From NCBI GenBank assembly GCA_963820095.1, contig CAWFZA010000037.1:124001-188000 (forward strand): 64,000 nt of DNA, written 5' to 3'. A program made the translations under genes and the position numbers. This stretch comes from Roseiarcus sp963820095 (GTDB taxonomy: Bacteria > Pseudomonadota > Alphaproteobacteria > Rhizobiales > Beijerinckiaceae). Shown here one piece after another: positions 42,771 through 52,215 of the stretch; within the stretch, counting starts at the first letter, position 1, and each line of letters opens with the position of its first letter. The notes beneath the pieces are model-generated. The model saw only the letters and a program-made list of their open reading frames with translations. It was not told the origin of the DNA and searched no databases.

Positions 42771-43304
42771 GCTGTCCTCCGAACGAAGCCCGGTGCTTAA
42801 TTCTCCGGAGGCCAGAAGGTTGCAGGGAGCGCAGGCGCCGCGACGCGGTGGCGTCGCAGCCTTCGGCTGCGGCGCGGTTGGAGCGTATCCGCGGTTCTTG
42901 GCCGCGGCGCCGCCCCAGGCCCGCTCTGGTCGTTGTTGAAGCGTCGGCTCCCGCCGTCGTTTAGCCGATAGGTGACCGGTCCTACGCCGTTGCCGCAGCC
43001 AGCGCTGCCGCGCGATTGCTGCAAATTCGGAGGAACAGGGACGGAGACCAAACAAACGATAAGCGGCTTCGGGCGGGAAGCCCAGCTTCGCGCCGTCCGC
43101 CCTTCTGAGACGACCCCTATTCTCTCGACCGCCCGCCCATTGCAGCCGGTCTAGAGCGAGCCGTTTTTGGATTCCGGGGCCGAAAGGGGAGAGCGCGGAC
43201 GACGACCTCCGTCGATAGCGAATGAACTGTCGATAGCGAATGAACTTGTCTCATTCGAGATCTGATGCTACCATTTGGTTGTGGAAGTTAGTCGGGGGTA
43301 AACA
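42771..43304. other. Gene-free leader region of the glycan locus
   Basis: 534 bp without a convincing gene on either strand. The right end holds a tandem 18-bp duplication and a palindrome (next entry), about 50-90 bp before the first gene of the glycan locus. The left part is unremarkable. Confidence 0.5.
43211..43257 (+). promoter_or_regulatory. Tandem 18-bp repeat and palindrome upstream of the glycan locus
   Basis: GTCGATAGCGAATGAACT occurs twice head to tail (43211-43228, 43229-43246) without a mismatch. The second copy runs into a perfect palindrome CGAATGA (43237-43243) / TCATTCG (43251-43257), 7-bp spacer. The site is 48 bp before the ATG at 43305. It looks like a regulator-binding site or a 5'-leader structure; nothing identifies the regulator. 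Confidence 0.45.
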
Positions 43305-45141
43305 ATGACGGTTCAAGCTATTGTCAGTAAAGAAGGAATTGCCCCCAGGGCAATCATTCATCCGAATGTTCGCCTGGGTCGCAATGTCATCGTCGAGGAC
43401 TTCTGCATTATCGGATACCCCCCCAAAGGCTTTGCGTCCGGCGAGCTCGAGACCGTCATCGGCGACGATGTGACAATCCGATCGCACAGCATCGTTTACG
43501 CGGGAACGACGATCGGCGCGGGTTCGAATCTCGTCCCATCAGGTCATGCTGCGCGAGCATTCGACGTTCGGCGAGCGATGCTCGATCGGCATGAATTCGC
43601 TTGTCGAGCATCATTGCAGGGTCGGAAACAACGTTCGGATGCAAGGACAATCCGGACTTGCCGAATATACCACGGTCGAAGACGACGTCTGGATCGGCCC
43701 GCGCGTGGTGACAGCCAATGTCTACCATCCGACCTGCGACCGGGCGAAGGAATGCCTGAACGGCCCCACCATCCGCCGCGGCGCGATCATCGGCGCCCAG
43801 GTCTTCATCGCTCCCAACATTGAAATCGGCGAGCGCGCTTTCGTGAGCGCCGGCAGCGTCGTGGCGAAATCGGTCGAGGACGGAGCGATCGTATTTGGCG
43901 TGCCGGCAAAGAAGATTGGCGTTGTGGAAGGGATGAAATGTCCCTTCGACCTGAAGGACAAGAGTCCCTATGCGCTCAAGGACGCCTCGGAGCCGGCGGA
44001 AGCGAAGCTCGACAAGACTTCGCCGCAGCCGCCTGTCGGCAAGATTCCCTTGATGGATCTTAGCGCGCAATATCAGACGATCAAGCAAGACGTCCGTTTC
44101 GCAATGGATCGGGTGATCTTCAACAATCGCTTTATCGGAGGCAAGGAGCTCGAGCAGTTCGAGGCGGAATTCGGCCGCTTCTGCGGCGCCAACCATGCCT
44201 ATGGCGTGAGCAGCGGGACGAGCGCGATCAAACTGGCCCTGCGAGCGCTGGACGTCGGGGACGGGGACGAGGTTATCACGACCCCGCACACGTTCATCGC
44301 CACGGCGGAATCGATTGTCGCCGTCGGCGCCAAGCCGGTGTTTGTCGACGTCGATGAAGGCACAGGCAACATCGATCCGGAACTCCTGGAACGCGCCATC
44401 ACCCCCCGGACGAAAGCCATTGTTCCGGTTCATCTCTACGGCCGGTTGGCGGACATGGATCGCATCATGGCGATTGCCCGCCGGCACAATCTCCGGGTGG
44501 TTGAAGACGCGGCGCAGGCGCATGGAGCCAAGCTGCACGGCCGTCAGCCGGGCTCATGGGGCGACGTGGCCTGCTTTTCGTTTTATCCCGGCAAGAATCT
44601 CGGCGCCTATGGCGACGCCGGCGGCGTCGTGACCAACGATCCCGCAATCGCCCGGCGAATCGTCTCTCTCCGCGATCACGGACGGTCGGAAAAATATGTC
44701 AGCGCGGAGATCGGCTACGACGCGCGGATGGACACGTTGCAAGCGGCGGTGCTCGGGGTCAAGCTGCGACACCTTGGCAAATGGAACGAGGCGCGCCGTC
44801 GCCTGGGCGAACTTTACCACAGCCGCCTTGCCGACCTGCCGATCGCGATCCCGAAGCCGGACGCCAATTACGAGGACGTCTACTACGTGTATGCGGTTCG
44901 CAGTCCGGTCCGGGAGCAACTCCGCAAGCATTTGAATGACGCGGGGATTGCGACCGGGATCTACTATCCCGTGCCGCTTCACCTTCAGCCCGCGCTCAAA
45001 TCCTTGGCCCACGGCGTGGGAAGCTTCCCTGTCGCCGAGCGATGGGCGAGCGAGGTCCTTGCGCTGCCGATGTATCCCGAACTGAGCGAGGGCGCGGTGG
45101 AACACGTCGCCAATCAGGTGCGCCAATTCTTCGCGAGCTGA
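43305..45141 (+). pseudogene. Hexapeptide acyltransferase - DegT/DnrJ/EryC1 aminotransferase fusion, frameshifted
   Basis: The N-terminal 230 aa form a left-handed beta-helix acyltransferase (WbpD-like): IHPNVRLGRNVIVEDFCIIG, VGNNVRMQGQSGLAEYTTVE, PTIRRGAIIGAQVFIAPNIE. After a linker (EAKLDKTSPQPPVGKIP) comes a full PLP aminotransferase of the DegT family (WbpE-like): SSGTSAIKLALRAL, VVEDAAQAHGAK and the PLP Lys in FSFYPGKNLGAYGDAGG. The frame breaks near 43535 (one surplus base). No stop separates the two domains, so this is a genuine fusion of about 610 aa. Both steps belong to UDP-2,3-diacetamido-sugar synthesis. Confidence 0.82.
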
Positions 45142-46106
45142 TCCGCCCGGCGGAACGTGAGGTTAACTCGGACCCGCCGGTCCAACTCACCATCCTGACG
45201 GCCGCACGCAACGAGCGCGGAAACGTTCGCCCGTTCTTGAGCGGGGCGCTCGCCGCGCTCAAGGAGCTCGGACTCACGGGCGAAATCGTCCTCGTGGACG
45301 ACGGCAGCTCCGACGGCACCCGCGAGGTGGTCGAGGAGTTCGTGACAGAAAACCCGAACGCTCCAGTTCGGCTCATTTCGCACATGGAGCCGAGCGGGCT
45401 TTCCGCGGCGTTGACCACGGGCCTGTCCGAGGTGAGGGGCGAGTTCGTGTGCCTTTTGCCCGCCGATCTCGAGTCGCTTCCCCAGGACGACATACCGTTG
45501 CTGTTCAGAGCGCTCGATGACCAGACAGATATTGTCTGTGGTCGACGCGTCCGGCGAGGCGACGGAAAAGACGCTTCCTCCCGAGTCTACGCGGCGTGGA
45601 ACCGGCTCCTGTTCGGCGTGCGGGTCTACGACGGCAACTGGATCAAGCTCATCCGGCGCGACAAGCTTGCCGGCCTGCAGATCTATCCGGACTGGCACCG
45701 GTTTCTGCTGGCGCTGCTGACCCCGCGCGGATGTCGGATCAAGGAGGTCGACACTCAATGGAACCGCCGCCAGTACGGGCGGTCCAACTACGGCGTCAGC
45801 CGCATCCCGGCAGGGGTCGCCGGTTCTCTCGCCGTCAAGGCTTATCTCGGCTTCCGCGGGCGCCCGCTCCTGTTCTTCTTCTGGGTCGCCATCTGGCTTG
45901 GGGTGATCGCGGCGGTTCTCGCGCTGATCGGCGTCGCTGGCAGCCACTATTCCAAGATCTGGATTCCCGCCTGGGTCATGTCCGGGTGCTTCCTGACGGT
46001 CGGCGGGGTTTCGGTTCTATTCGGTCTGGCGGCTGAATTCGCGCGGTGGGAGCGCGGGCCCCCGACGCTTGCGCCGCGTCGTTCCGCTTCGACCGACGTC
46101 TCATGA
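45042..46106 (+). CDS. Glycosyltransferase family 2 (dolichyl-phosphate mannosyltransferase-like)
   Basis: A GT2 enzyme: LTILTAARNERGNVRPFL, EIVLVDDGSSDGTREVV, the acidic LLPADLESLPQDD, VCGRRVRRGDGKDASSR, and two C-terminal membrane helices (LLFFFWVAIWLGVIAAVLAL; SGCFLTVGGVSVLFGLA). ATG 45042 is the only standard start in frame but overlaps the aminotransferase by 100 bp; a CTG at 45138 overlapping its stop (CTGA) would place the GT2 fold more normally. It would transfer a sugar from a nucleotide donor to a polyprenyl or other lipid acceptor at the inner membrane. It overlaps the next gene by four bases. Confidence 0.85.
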   Translation: MGERGPCAADVSRTERGRGGTRRQSGAPILRELIRPAEREVNSDPPVQLTILTAARNERGNVRPFLSGALAALKELGLTGEIVLVDDGSSDGTREVVEEFVTENPNAPVRLISHMEPSGLSAALTTGLSEVRGEFVCLLPADLESLPQDDIPLLFRALDDQTDIVCGRRVRRGDGKDASSRVYAAWNRLLFGVRVYDGNWIKLIRRDKLAGLQIYPDWHRFLLALLTPRGCRIKEVDTQWNRRQYGRSNYGVSRIPAGVAGSLAVKAYLGFRGRPLLFFFWVAIWLGVIAAVLALIGVAGSHYSKIWIPAWVMSGCFLTVGGVSVLFGLAAEFARWERGPPTLAPRRSASTDVS

Positions 46107-47308
46107 AGATCTGTCTCGTAACGTCGGTCTACGCTCTTTCGGACGAAGACCGGCACGCGTCGTTTCTGGTGGAGAGCACCCGCCACCTCGTGGCGCGAGG
46201 GCACGAAGTCAAGATATTCGCGCCCAGTTACAAAGGCTGCGCAAGCCATACCGTCGATGGCGTAGAGGTCCGGAGATTCCGCTATTTTCCCGCCCGGTGG
46301 GAGGACCTGACGCACGGGCAGGGGGCGCCGAACCGGATCCGCAATCCGCTCTATTTGTTCGTCGCGGTCTTCTACATCCTATTCGGACTGATCGGCCTCA
46401 TTCGATTTGCGCGATCGGAGCGCTTCGACCTCCTGCATGTGCACTGGCCGTTTCCTCATGGGCTGTGGGGACTCGTTCTCGGTCTTCTGGGCACGCCGAT
46501 GGTGCTGACCTTTCACGGCGCCGAATTGCTCCTGGCGAGGCGCTTCGGCTTCGTTTCCCCCGTCTTGAAGCTGGTGTGCCGCCAGGCGAGCGGGATTGTC
46601 TGCAATTCGAGCTTCACGGCAAAACAGGTCGGGCTCCTGACCGACAAGCCCGTGGCTGTCGTCCCGTTCGGAGCGGCCGTGACCGCCCGGCCTGTGCATC
46701 GCGACCCGACGAAGCCCGTGAAGGACATCCTCTATGTCGGGCGCCTGATCGAAAGAAAGGGCGTGACCTATCTGCTTGACGCGATGCCGGACGTTTTGAC
46801 GCGGCTGCCCGCGCGGCTGCACATTGTTGGCGATGGCCCGTTGCGTCCGTCGTTGGAGGCTAAGGCGCGCGGATTGGGGATCGAATCCGCCGTGCTCTTT
46901 CACCGCTTTGTTCCCAATGAAGAGCTCGAAGACCTGTATGCCGCCGCCGACCTGTTCGTGTTGCCGGCCATCGTGGATGACCGCGGCGATACCGAGGGCC
47001 TCGGGGTTGTGCTGGTCGAAGCGATGAGCTTCGCGACGCCCGTCGTGGCCAGCGATGTCGGCGGCATTTCGGACGTCGTGCAGCCGGGTGTCAGTGGCGT
47101 TCTGACACAGGAACGGTCGGCGAAGCTTTTGGCCGAAGCCGTGGTGTCCGTGTTGTCGGACCCGGCGCTCGCCGCGCGCCTCGGCGCCGGCGGTTTGGCG
47201 CGGGCCAGAGACTATTTCGATTGGAGTTGGGTCACCGACCTGCTTGAAAGGGTTTACCGGAACGCGCTCAGACGCCCGCCCTTGGAAGCTCAACCCGCCA
47301 GAGGCTGA
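46103..47308 (+). CDS. Glycosyltransferase family 4
   Basis: A 401-aa GT-B fold retaining glycosyltransferase. The N-terminal half reads MKICLVTSVYALSDEDRHAS, HVHWPFPHGLWGLV and LTFHGAELLLARRF; the C-terminal donor domain has ILYVGRLIERKGVTYLLDAM, LHIVGDGPLRPSLE and the EX7E motif in TEGLGVVLVEAMSFATPVVA. A hydrophobic segment (FVAVFYILFGLIGLIRF) near residue 95 suggests membrane association. The ATG overlaps the GT2 stop (ATGA). It elongates the glycan started by the upstream GT2. Confidence 0.93.
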   Translation: MKICLVTSVYALSDEDRHASFLVESTRHLVARGHEVKIFAPSYKGCASHTVDGVEVRRFRYFPARWEDLTHGQGAPNRIRNPLYLFVAVFYILFGLIGLIRFARSERFDLLHVHWPFPHGLWGLVLGLLGTPMVLTFHGAELLLARRFGFVSPVLKLVCRQASGIVCNSSFTAKQVGLLTDKPVAVVPFGAAVTARPVHRDPTKPVKDILYVGRLIERKGVTYLLDAMPDVLTRLPARLHIVGDGPLRPSLEAKARGLGIESAVLFHRFVPNEELEDLYAAADLFVLPAIVDDRGDTEGLGVVLVEAMSFATPVVASDVGGISDVVQPGVSGVLTQERSAKLLAEAVVSVLSDPALAARLGAGGLARARDYFDWSWVTDLLERVYRNALRRPPLEAQPARG

Positions 47309-47353
47309 GCGCAACCCGCAATCGAACCCAATCGCGCCTCGATTTTTGCTTGC

Positions 47354-48622
47354 TCAGGCGAAGGCGCTGAAGATCAGCGACGCATTCGTCCCGCCAAACC
47401 CGGCGGAGTTCGACATCGCGGCATGGATCCCCCGCTTGCGAGCGACATTCGGCGCAAGATCGATCCGCGTCTCTATCGAGGGATTGTCGAGGTTCAGCGT
47501 CGGCGGCGCGACCTGATCGCGAATCGCCAGAATGGAAAAGATGGCTTCCACGGCGCCCGCGGCGCCAAGAAGGTGACCCAGCGCAGATTTGGTCGACGAC
47601 AGCGTGACGCCTTCAGCCGACTCGCCGAATACGGCATGAACCGCTCGCAACTCGGCGTCGTCGCCAACCGGAGTCGAAGTGCCGTGGGCATTGATATAGT
47701 CGATGTCGGACGCTGTGAGTCCGGCCCGCTTCATCGCAGCGCTCATCGCTCTCGCCAGGCCGCTGCCATCCTCGGGTGGGGATGTGATGTGGAAGGCATC
47801 GCTCGACAGGCCGTAGCCGACCAGCTCGCCATAGATGCGAGCGTTGCGCGCCTGGGCGTGCTCGAGCTCCTCTAGGACGACGCAGCCCGCGCCCTCTCCG
47901 ATGACGAAACCGTCGCGATCCTGATCGAACGGGCGCGACGCGCGTTTGGGCTCGTCGTTGTAGCGGATGGACAAGGCCTTGGCGGCGCAGAAGCCTGCCA
48001 GCGACAGCCGATTGACGATCGCCTCCGCGCCGCCCGCGACCATGACATTCGCGTCGCCCAACGCGATCATTCGTCCGGCGTCGCCGATCGCGTGGCTGCC
48101 TGTCGCGCAAGCCGTCACCACCGAATGGTTCGGCCCCTTGAGCTTGTTCGCGATGGAAACGTAGCCGGCGACCATGTTGTTGAGCCGTCCCGGCACGAAA
48201 AACGGCGATATGGTTCTTGGCCCGGCTTTGTGCAGCTTGACCGAAGCATCGTAAATGCCGCCGAGGCCACCCAGCCCGGAACCTATGAGGACTCCGGTCT
48301 CGCATTCCTCTTCGTAGTTCCTGGGCGCCCATCCAGCATCGCGAAGAGCTTGAGTCGCGGCGCTCATTCCGTAGACGATGAAGCTGTCCACGCGACGCTG
48401 CTCTTTCGGCTCCATCCATTCGTCGGGATTGAAACCGCCGGGGGCGTCCCGCGCTGGAATCTGCCCCGCGATCTTGCACGGCAGATCCGAGACGTCGAAG
48501 CTCTGGATGGCTCCGATTCCGCTTTCTCCCGCAACGAGCCGTCGCCAAACTGGCTCCACGGAGCATCCTAGCGGCGTCACGACGCCGAGCCCCGTTACGA
48601 CAACGCGCCTCACATTTTCCAT
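47354..48622 (-). CDS. 3-oxoacyl-ACP synthase II (KAS II, FabF-like)
   Basis: A 422-aa condensing enzyme with the full Cys-His-His set: VVTACATGSHAIGDAGRM (Cys), NAHGTSTPVGDDAE (His) and SSTKSALGHLLGAAG (His), plus FGGTNASL at the end. It extends acyl-ACP by two carbons. It has the FabF length and GLGVVTPLG start, but no acpP or fabG is adjacent; instead it sits in a glycan locus, convergent with the GT4 gene and downstream of the membrane protein. It may be the housekeeping FabF or a dedicated lipid-tail enzyme. Confidence 0.92.
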   Translation of the reverse strand: MENVRRVVVTGLGVVTPLGCSVEPVWRRLVAGESGIGAIQSFDVSDLPCKIAGQIPARDAPGGFNPDEWMEPKEQRRVDSFIVYGMSAATQALRDAGWAPRNYEEECETGVLIGSGLGGLGGIYDASVKLHKAGPRTISPFFVPGRLNNMVAGYVSIANKLKGPNHSVVTACATGSHAIGDAGRMIALGDANVMVAGGAEAIVNRLSLAGFCAAKALSIRYNDEPKRASRPFDQDRDGFVIGEGAGCVVLEELEHAQARNARIYGELVGYGLSSDAFHITSPPEDGSGLARAMSAAMKRAGLTASDIDYINAHGTSTPVGDDAELRAVHAVFGESAEGVTLSSTKSALGHLLGAAGAVEAIFSILAIRDQVAPPTLNLDNPSIETRIDLAPNVARKRGIHAAMSNSAGFGGTNASLIFSAFA

Positions 48623-48841
48623 CTTGTCCCCAAGCCAATAGACAAAAATCGCTCCCTTGCGCGCTCACCCGTTCCGGATCGTCAAAGGACGCCCGGCTCT
48701 GTCGCGGGCGAGATTCAGCCGCGACGGGGGACAAAGCAACCTATTCGAAAGAGCCTTGTCGCCAATCCTGAGCGCGCCGGACGAGCCAGAGCCGCGCACA
48801 ATGTCCGTCACCCTTGCGGGCTCTCTCAGCACGGTTCAACC

Positions 48842-49870
48842 TTACCCTTCGGTTGAAGGGCTTGGATAGGGGCTGCTTTCCTTCCAGACGCGGAAGCTCG
48901 GAATCCTGCCGGCAAGGAGCATCAGCCCTCCGCTCAGGCTCAGAATTGTGTTCAAGACATGCGCGGTCAGAGAAACCGAGAGAACATCGGCTCCCGAAAC
49001 TCCGACCGTGCTGAACAGATAAACCATCGTCACTTCACGCACCCCGAGCCCGCCGAGGGAAATCGGCGCCAAGGTGGCGATTGTGACAAGCGGCAGGAAA
49101 AGAAAAAAGTAGATCAGCGGGATGGGCGAGGCCAAAGCCTGACTGACCACTCCGAAATAGACCGCGATCATTCCCTGCAGCCCGACCGACAGCAGAAGCG
49201 CCCAGACCAGAGTCCAGCCGTCATGCCGGTAGGAATGGACGGTCTCCATGAGTTGGACGGCCCGATCCCGGATACGACGTGGGGCGCAGACGCTCAGAAT
49301 TCGCCGCAGGATCGAGGCGAGCCGCACCGACCAGACCATCGCTGCAGCGACGCTTATGCCAAGCATGACCGCGAGCATCCAGAGAGCCACGCCCCGCGCT
49401 TCCCCGTTGATCAGCATGACGACGCACGCGACGCCGCCGAGAAAGGCCAAAGCGAGAATGCCGCAGAATCTCTCGACAAGAACGGAGGCGACCGACACGT
49501 TGACCGTTCCGCTGCTCCGATAGACGCTGTAGGCCTTGACCGCGTCTCCCCCAAGGCCGCCCGGAAGGAAGTTATTTACAAACATCCCAATCATGTAAAA
49601 AACGAACAGGCGCATGAGGGACAGGTCGACGCCCTTGACGCTCAGAAGCATCCTCCACCGATACGCGGAGATTAACTGGCATAGAGCGTAGAAAGCCCAC
49701 GCAAACAGAACGAAGCCGATGGAAAGGTGCTCGATCTTCCTGAAGATTTCGCGCGGATCGTAGATCCACAACATCAGCGCGACCACCGCCGCGCTCAGAG
49801 CGGCGCGAAGGGCAAATGTGCGGACAGCGGCAGCCCGCTCTGTCCCCTTGGCCTTGGGGTTCCCCGTCAT
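48842..49870 (-). CDS. Lysylphosphatidylglycerol synthase TM region / UPF0104 membrane protein
   Basis: A 342-aa membrane protein with about eight helices: SIGFVLFAWAFYALCQLISA YR-type N-terminus, FYMIGMFVNNFLPGGLGGDA (family signature NFLPGGxGGD), SVASVLVERFCGILAL and PISLGGLGVREVTMVYLFST. The flippase-like domain is present without the LPG synthase catalytic domain. Such proteins are often linked to glycolipid or hopanoid export; the role is inferred. ATG 49870 starts the natural N-terminus. The last 10 residues (YPSPSTEG) may derive from a repeat. Confidence 0.88.
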   Translation of the reverse strand: MTGNPKAKGTERAAAVRTFALRAALSAAVVALMLWIYDPREIFRKIEHLSIGFVLFAWAFYALCQLISAYRWRMLLSVKGVDLSLMRLFVFYMIGMFVNNFLPGGLGGDAVKAYSVYRSSGTVNVSVASVLVERFCGILALAFLGGVACVVMLINGEARGVALWMLAVMLGISVAAAMVWSVRLASILRRILSVCAPRRIRDRAVQLMETVHSYRHDGWTLVWALLLSVGLQGMIAVYFGVVSQALASPIPLIYFFLFLPLVTIATLAPISLGGLGVREVTMVYLFSTVGVSGADVLSVSLTAHVLNTILSLSGGLMLLAGRIPSFRVWKESSPYPSPSTEG

Positions 49871-50315
49871 CGGTCGGAGCCGATCACGCGCTTCGAGACC
49901 AAGTGCACACCCCGTCCGCTCGCCGTGTAGATTGTTTATCTGCCGGCCCCTCGCAAATCCAAGGTCCCTCCGGGTTAAGCACAATCTCATGGAGACCGGG
50001 CGCTCTGCAAGCGGAATTTGACTTGGCGAAGACGGATTAAGCAGGTTTGGGTTCTCAATCGCGTGCGCCAATCCGCGGGCGTCACGGCCGCCCGGATCGC
50101 GGTCAGACTGTGATCCGGGCGGCCAGGACGGCAAGCGCCAAAGGGGCGCAGCCACAGGATCTGAACAACAGCGAGCGCTAAGAGAGCTTCGGGTAGTGGG
50201 CCTGGCCCACTACCGAGCTTCGGCGGCAATTGTTTGCGTAAATCCTAAGCCGTGTTAGGGTTTCTGTTGGCCTGATTTCAGGCCGCGGCCCGCCAAAGGC
50301 CGTGTCGAAGAAAAG
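49871..50315. other. Gene-free interval left of repeat copies B and C
   Basis: About 445 bp upstream of the membrane-protein start, no credible gene. A weak forward promoter (TTGTTT 50230-50235, TGTTAG 50253-50258, 17-bp spacer) points towards repeat copy B, paralleling the strong promoter before copy A. Confidence 0.35.
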
Positions 50316-50515
50316 GAGCGTTCGAGGCCGCTTTGCACAACCCGCGACGCGAGTAGCGAGGAGCACCAATTTTTTTAATTTTTTCGCCCGTAACGCATTG
50401 AAAAGACCCGAATCGGCCAAGGAAAAACAAGGAAAACCAAGCCTTTTTCCTTGTTTTTATTTGGTTTTTCTTGCATTTGTTTGGCGCTCACTCGCCTTCC
50501 GGTTGTGTCGGCGAC
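50316..50515 (+). repeat. Dispersed structured repeat, copy B
   Basis: Second full copy of the element at 17200-17400. Shared in order: GTTCGAGG, CACAACC, GACGCGAGT, a T7-AA-T6 tract, GTAACGCATTGAAAAG, AATCGGCCAA, then an AT-rich hairpin AAAAACAAGGAAAA (50423-50436) / TTTTCCTTGTTTTT (50445-50458), ATTTGG and CACTCGC. The hairpin arms differ from copy A at many positions but still pair perfectly. Confidence 0.7.
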
Positions 50516-50540
50516 GGCCCGCTAGCCGGCGCGTTCGGTC

Positions 50541-50650
50541 AGGCGCTGAGGCCAAAGGGCGCGCAAATTTCCTTTCCACGAAAATCCCGTGTAACGCATG
50601 GAAAAGGCTCGAGTTGGAAATTCAAGGAAATCCAAGCTTTTCCAACCCCT
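50541..50650 (+). repeat. Dispersed structured repeat, copy C (short)
   Basis: A shortened copy 25 bp after copy B: AATTTCC, GTGTAACGCATGGAAAAGGC, then TTGGAAA (50614-50620) / TTTCCAA (50639-50645) with AAATCCAAGC inside, a string also found in copy A. The T-tract and first hairpin are lost. It ends exactly at the stop codon of the broken oxidoreductase gene. Confidence 0.6.
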
Positions 50651-51608
50651 AAAACGAGCGCTTCATCGCGGCCGACCGCTTCAGGCGCTCGCCGCCAAGC
50701 GCCTTGACAACCTGCTGCAAATACTGGCCGTGGGCGTAGAATCGGTCATCCGGGTTGCGCAGCCCGCCTGCCGCGATTTCCGCGTCTTCCGGCCGATGTT
50801 TTGGAACTGCCAGGTTCGGCCCGCATCCGTCGCAAACCCACGATCTCCACCGTGCCCCCTACGCCTCGAGTGCTCATCGAAGCTTCGAGATCCTTGGGCC
50901 GCGCTGCGGTCGTCGCTTCAATGATGCCAAGCGCCCCGTTCTTGAAGCGGAGGATTCCCGCGGCGGTGTCTTCGATCTCGACATTCGCGAGCCTGCGCGC
51001 GGTGTAGGCGGTGACGTTCTCGACGTCCCCGACCAACCACAGCAGCAGATCGAGATGATGGCTTGCCTGATTCGCAGCACCCCCCCGTCCAACGCCCGTG
51101 TGCCGCGCCATGCGTCCTTGTCGTAATAGCTCTGATCGCGCCGCCAACGGACTCGGACTGTCGCCAGGACGATCTTGCCAAAGCGACCCTCCTGGACGGC
51201 TTCGCGCAGCTTTTGGATGGGGCGGTTGAACCTGTTCTGCTTCACCACGAAGAGGTGCGTCCCCGCGAGACGGCAGGCTTCGACCATTCGCTGAGAATCC
51301 ACGGTCGTCAGGGCCATCGGCTTCTCGACGACCGCGTGCTTCTTGTAGCGGGCAATCTGCAGGATGCTGTCGAGATGGTAGCCGGTCGGGGTGAGCGCGC
51401 TGACCACATCGACGCGATCCCCCATCGCTGCCATCATCTTATCGAGGGACGAGAACGAGGGACAGCCTGCAAGCGCGGCCATCGCAGAAGCGCGAGCCTC
51501 ATCGGGATCGCAGACGGCAACGACTTCGGCGTTGGGCACATGGTTTTTCAGCGCACTGATATGTTTCGCGGCGATCTGGCCACACCCCAACAACGCAAAA
51601 CGGATCAT
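50649..51608 (-). pseudogene. Gfo/Idh/MocA oxidoreductase (WbpB-like), frameshifted and 3'-truncated
   Basis: From ATG 51608 (GAGGA upstream): MIRFALLGCGQIAAKHISAL (Rossmann), VVEKPMALTTVDSQRMVEAC (EKP motif) and FVVKQNRFNRPIQKLREAVQ. A break near 51068, in a run of seven C on the plus strand, shifts to NQASHHLDLLLWLVGDVENV and ILRFKNGALGIIEATTAARP. A second break near 50845 leads to NPDDRFYAHGQYLQQVVKAL, and a stop follows where repeat copy C begins. WbpB-type enzymes oxidise C3 of UDP-GlcNAcA, the step before the aminotransferase/acyltransferase fusion at 43.3 kb. Confidence 0.8.
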
Positions 51609-51617
51609 CTTTTCCAT

Positions 51618-52215
51618 TCCTCGATCTGAGCCGGCGGCGCCCGTTTCTTTATGCACGAGAGATCCGCAGCTTCGGTTAAAAGAAGGCGGCGGGTTATCCC
51701 GTAACGTGAAACCGCGCGGGACGCACCTGTGGCGGCTCTTGTGGCTTCGCCCAATCCTGAAATAGCAAAAGCCGACTTTCCCTTGACGTCAATCAGCGTG
51801 GCCGGCCCCGAGCCTTGCGCCGCTGGCGTCCACCACGGCATTCGCGCGGGTCTCTCCCGCGCGCTGAGGGAGGCGTTCGTTCATCGCCCCGACGATTCCA
51901 AGCGCGACAATTCGACCGCCTGCCGGGGCATACCGGGCTTGTCCACGGGCGCCCATCGAGCCAGCTCCAGCCCAGAAGGTCCCCGCGGCCCACAAACCAA
52001 CCGCCGGTTCGCCCATGTTGGTCCGGTTGCTGGAGAGATATATGGCGTGAAAGGACGATAGGCGCACGGGGCAAAACGTTGGCAGGTCAAGGACCTAAGC
52101 CTGAAGGGCCATGAGAACTCCGAGATAGTTTCGTATGGTTAGGACCGCATTAACTCGACGCGACTTAGGGTCAACAAGGGCGCGGCGCGGCCGCCGCTTC
52201 GACGGCAAGTAAGCG
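51618..52215. other. Gene-free interval upstream of ftsK
   Basis: About 600 bp. Open frames exist on the minus strand (for example 51789-52067) but none has recognisable domains or consistent codon character. Presumably contains promoters for ftsK and, on the other strand, the oxidoreductase. No strong repeat or hairpin seen. Confidence 0.4.

Noticed and set aside
47494..48734. Alternative open frames over the KAS II gene
   Set aside because: All are shadows of a gene with the full Cys-His-His condensing-enzyme signature.
51789..52074. Overlapping small minus-strand open frames before ftsK
   Set aside because: Several frames are open at once, none has a ribosome-binding site or domain, and the composition is not clearly coding.
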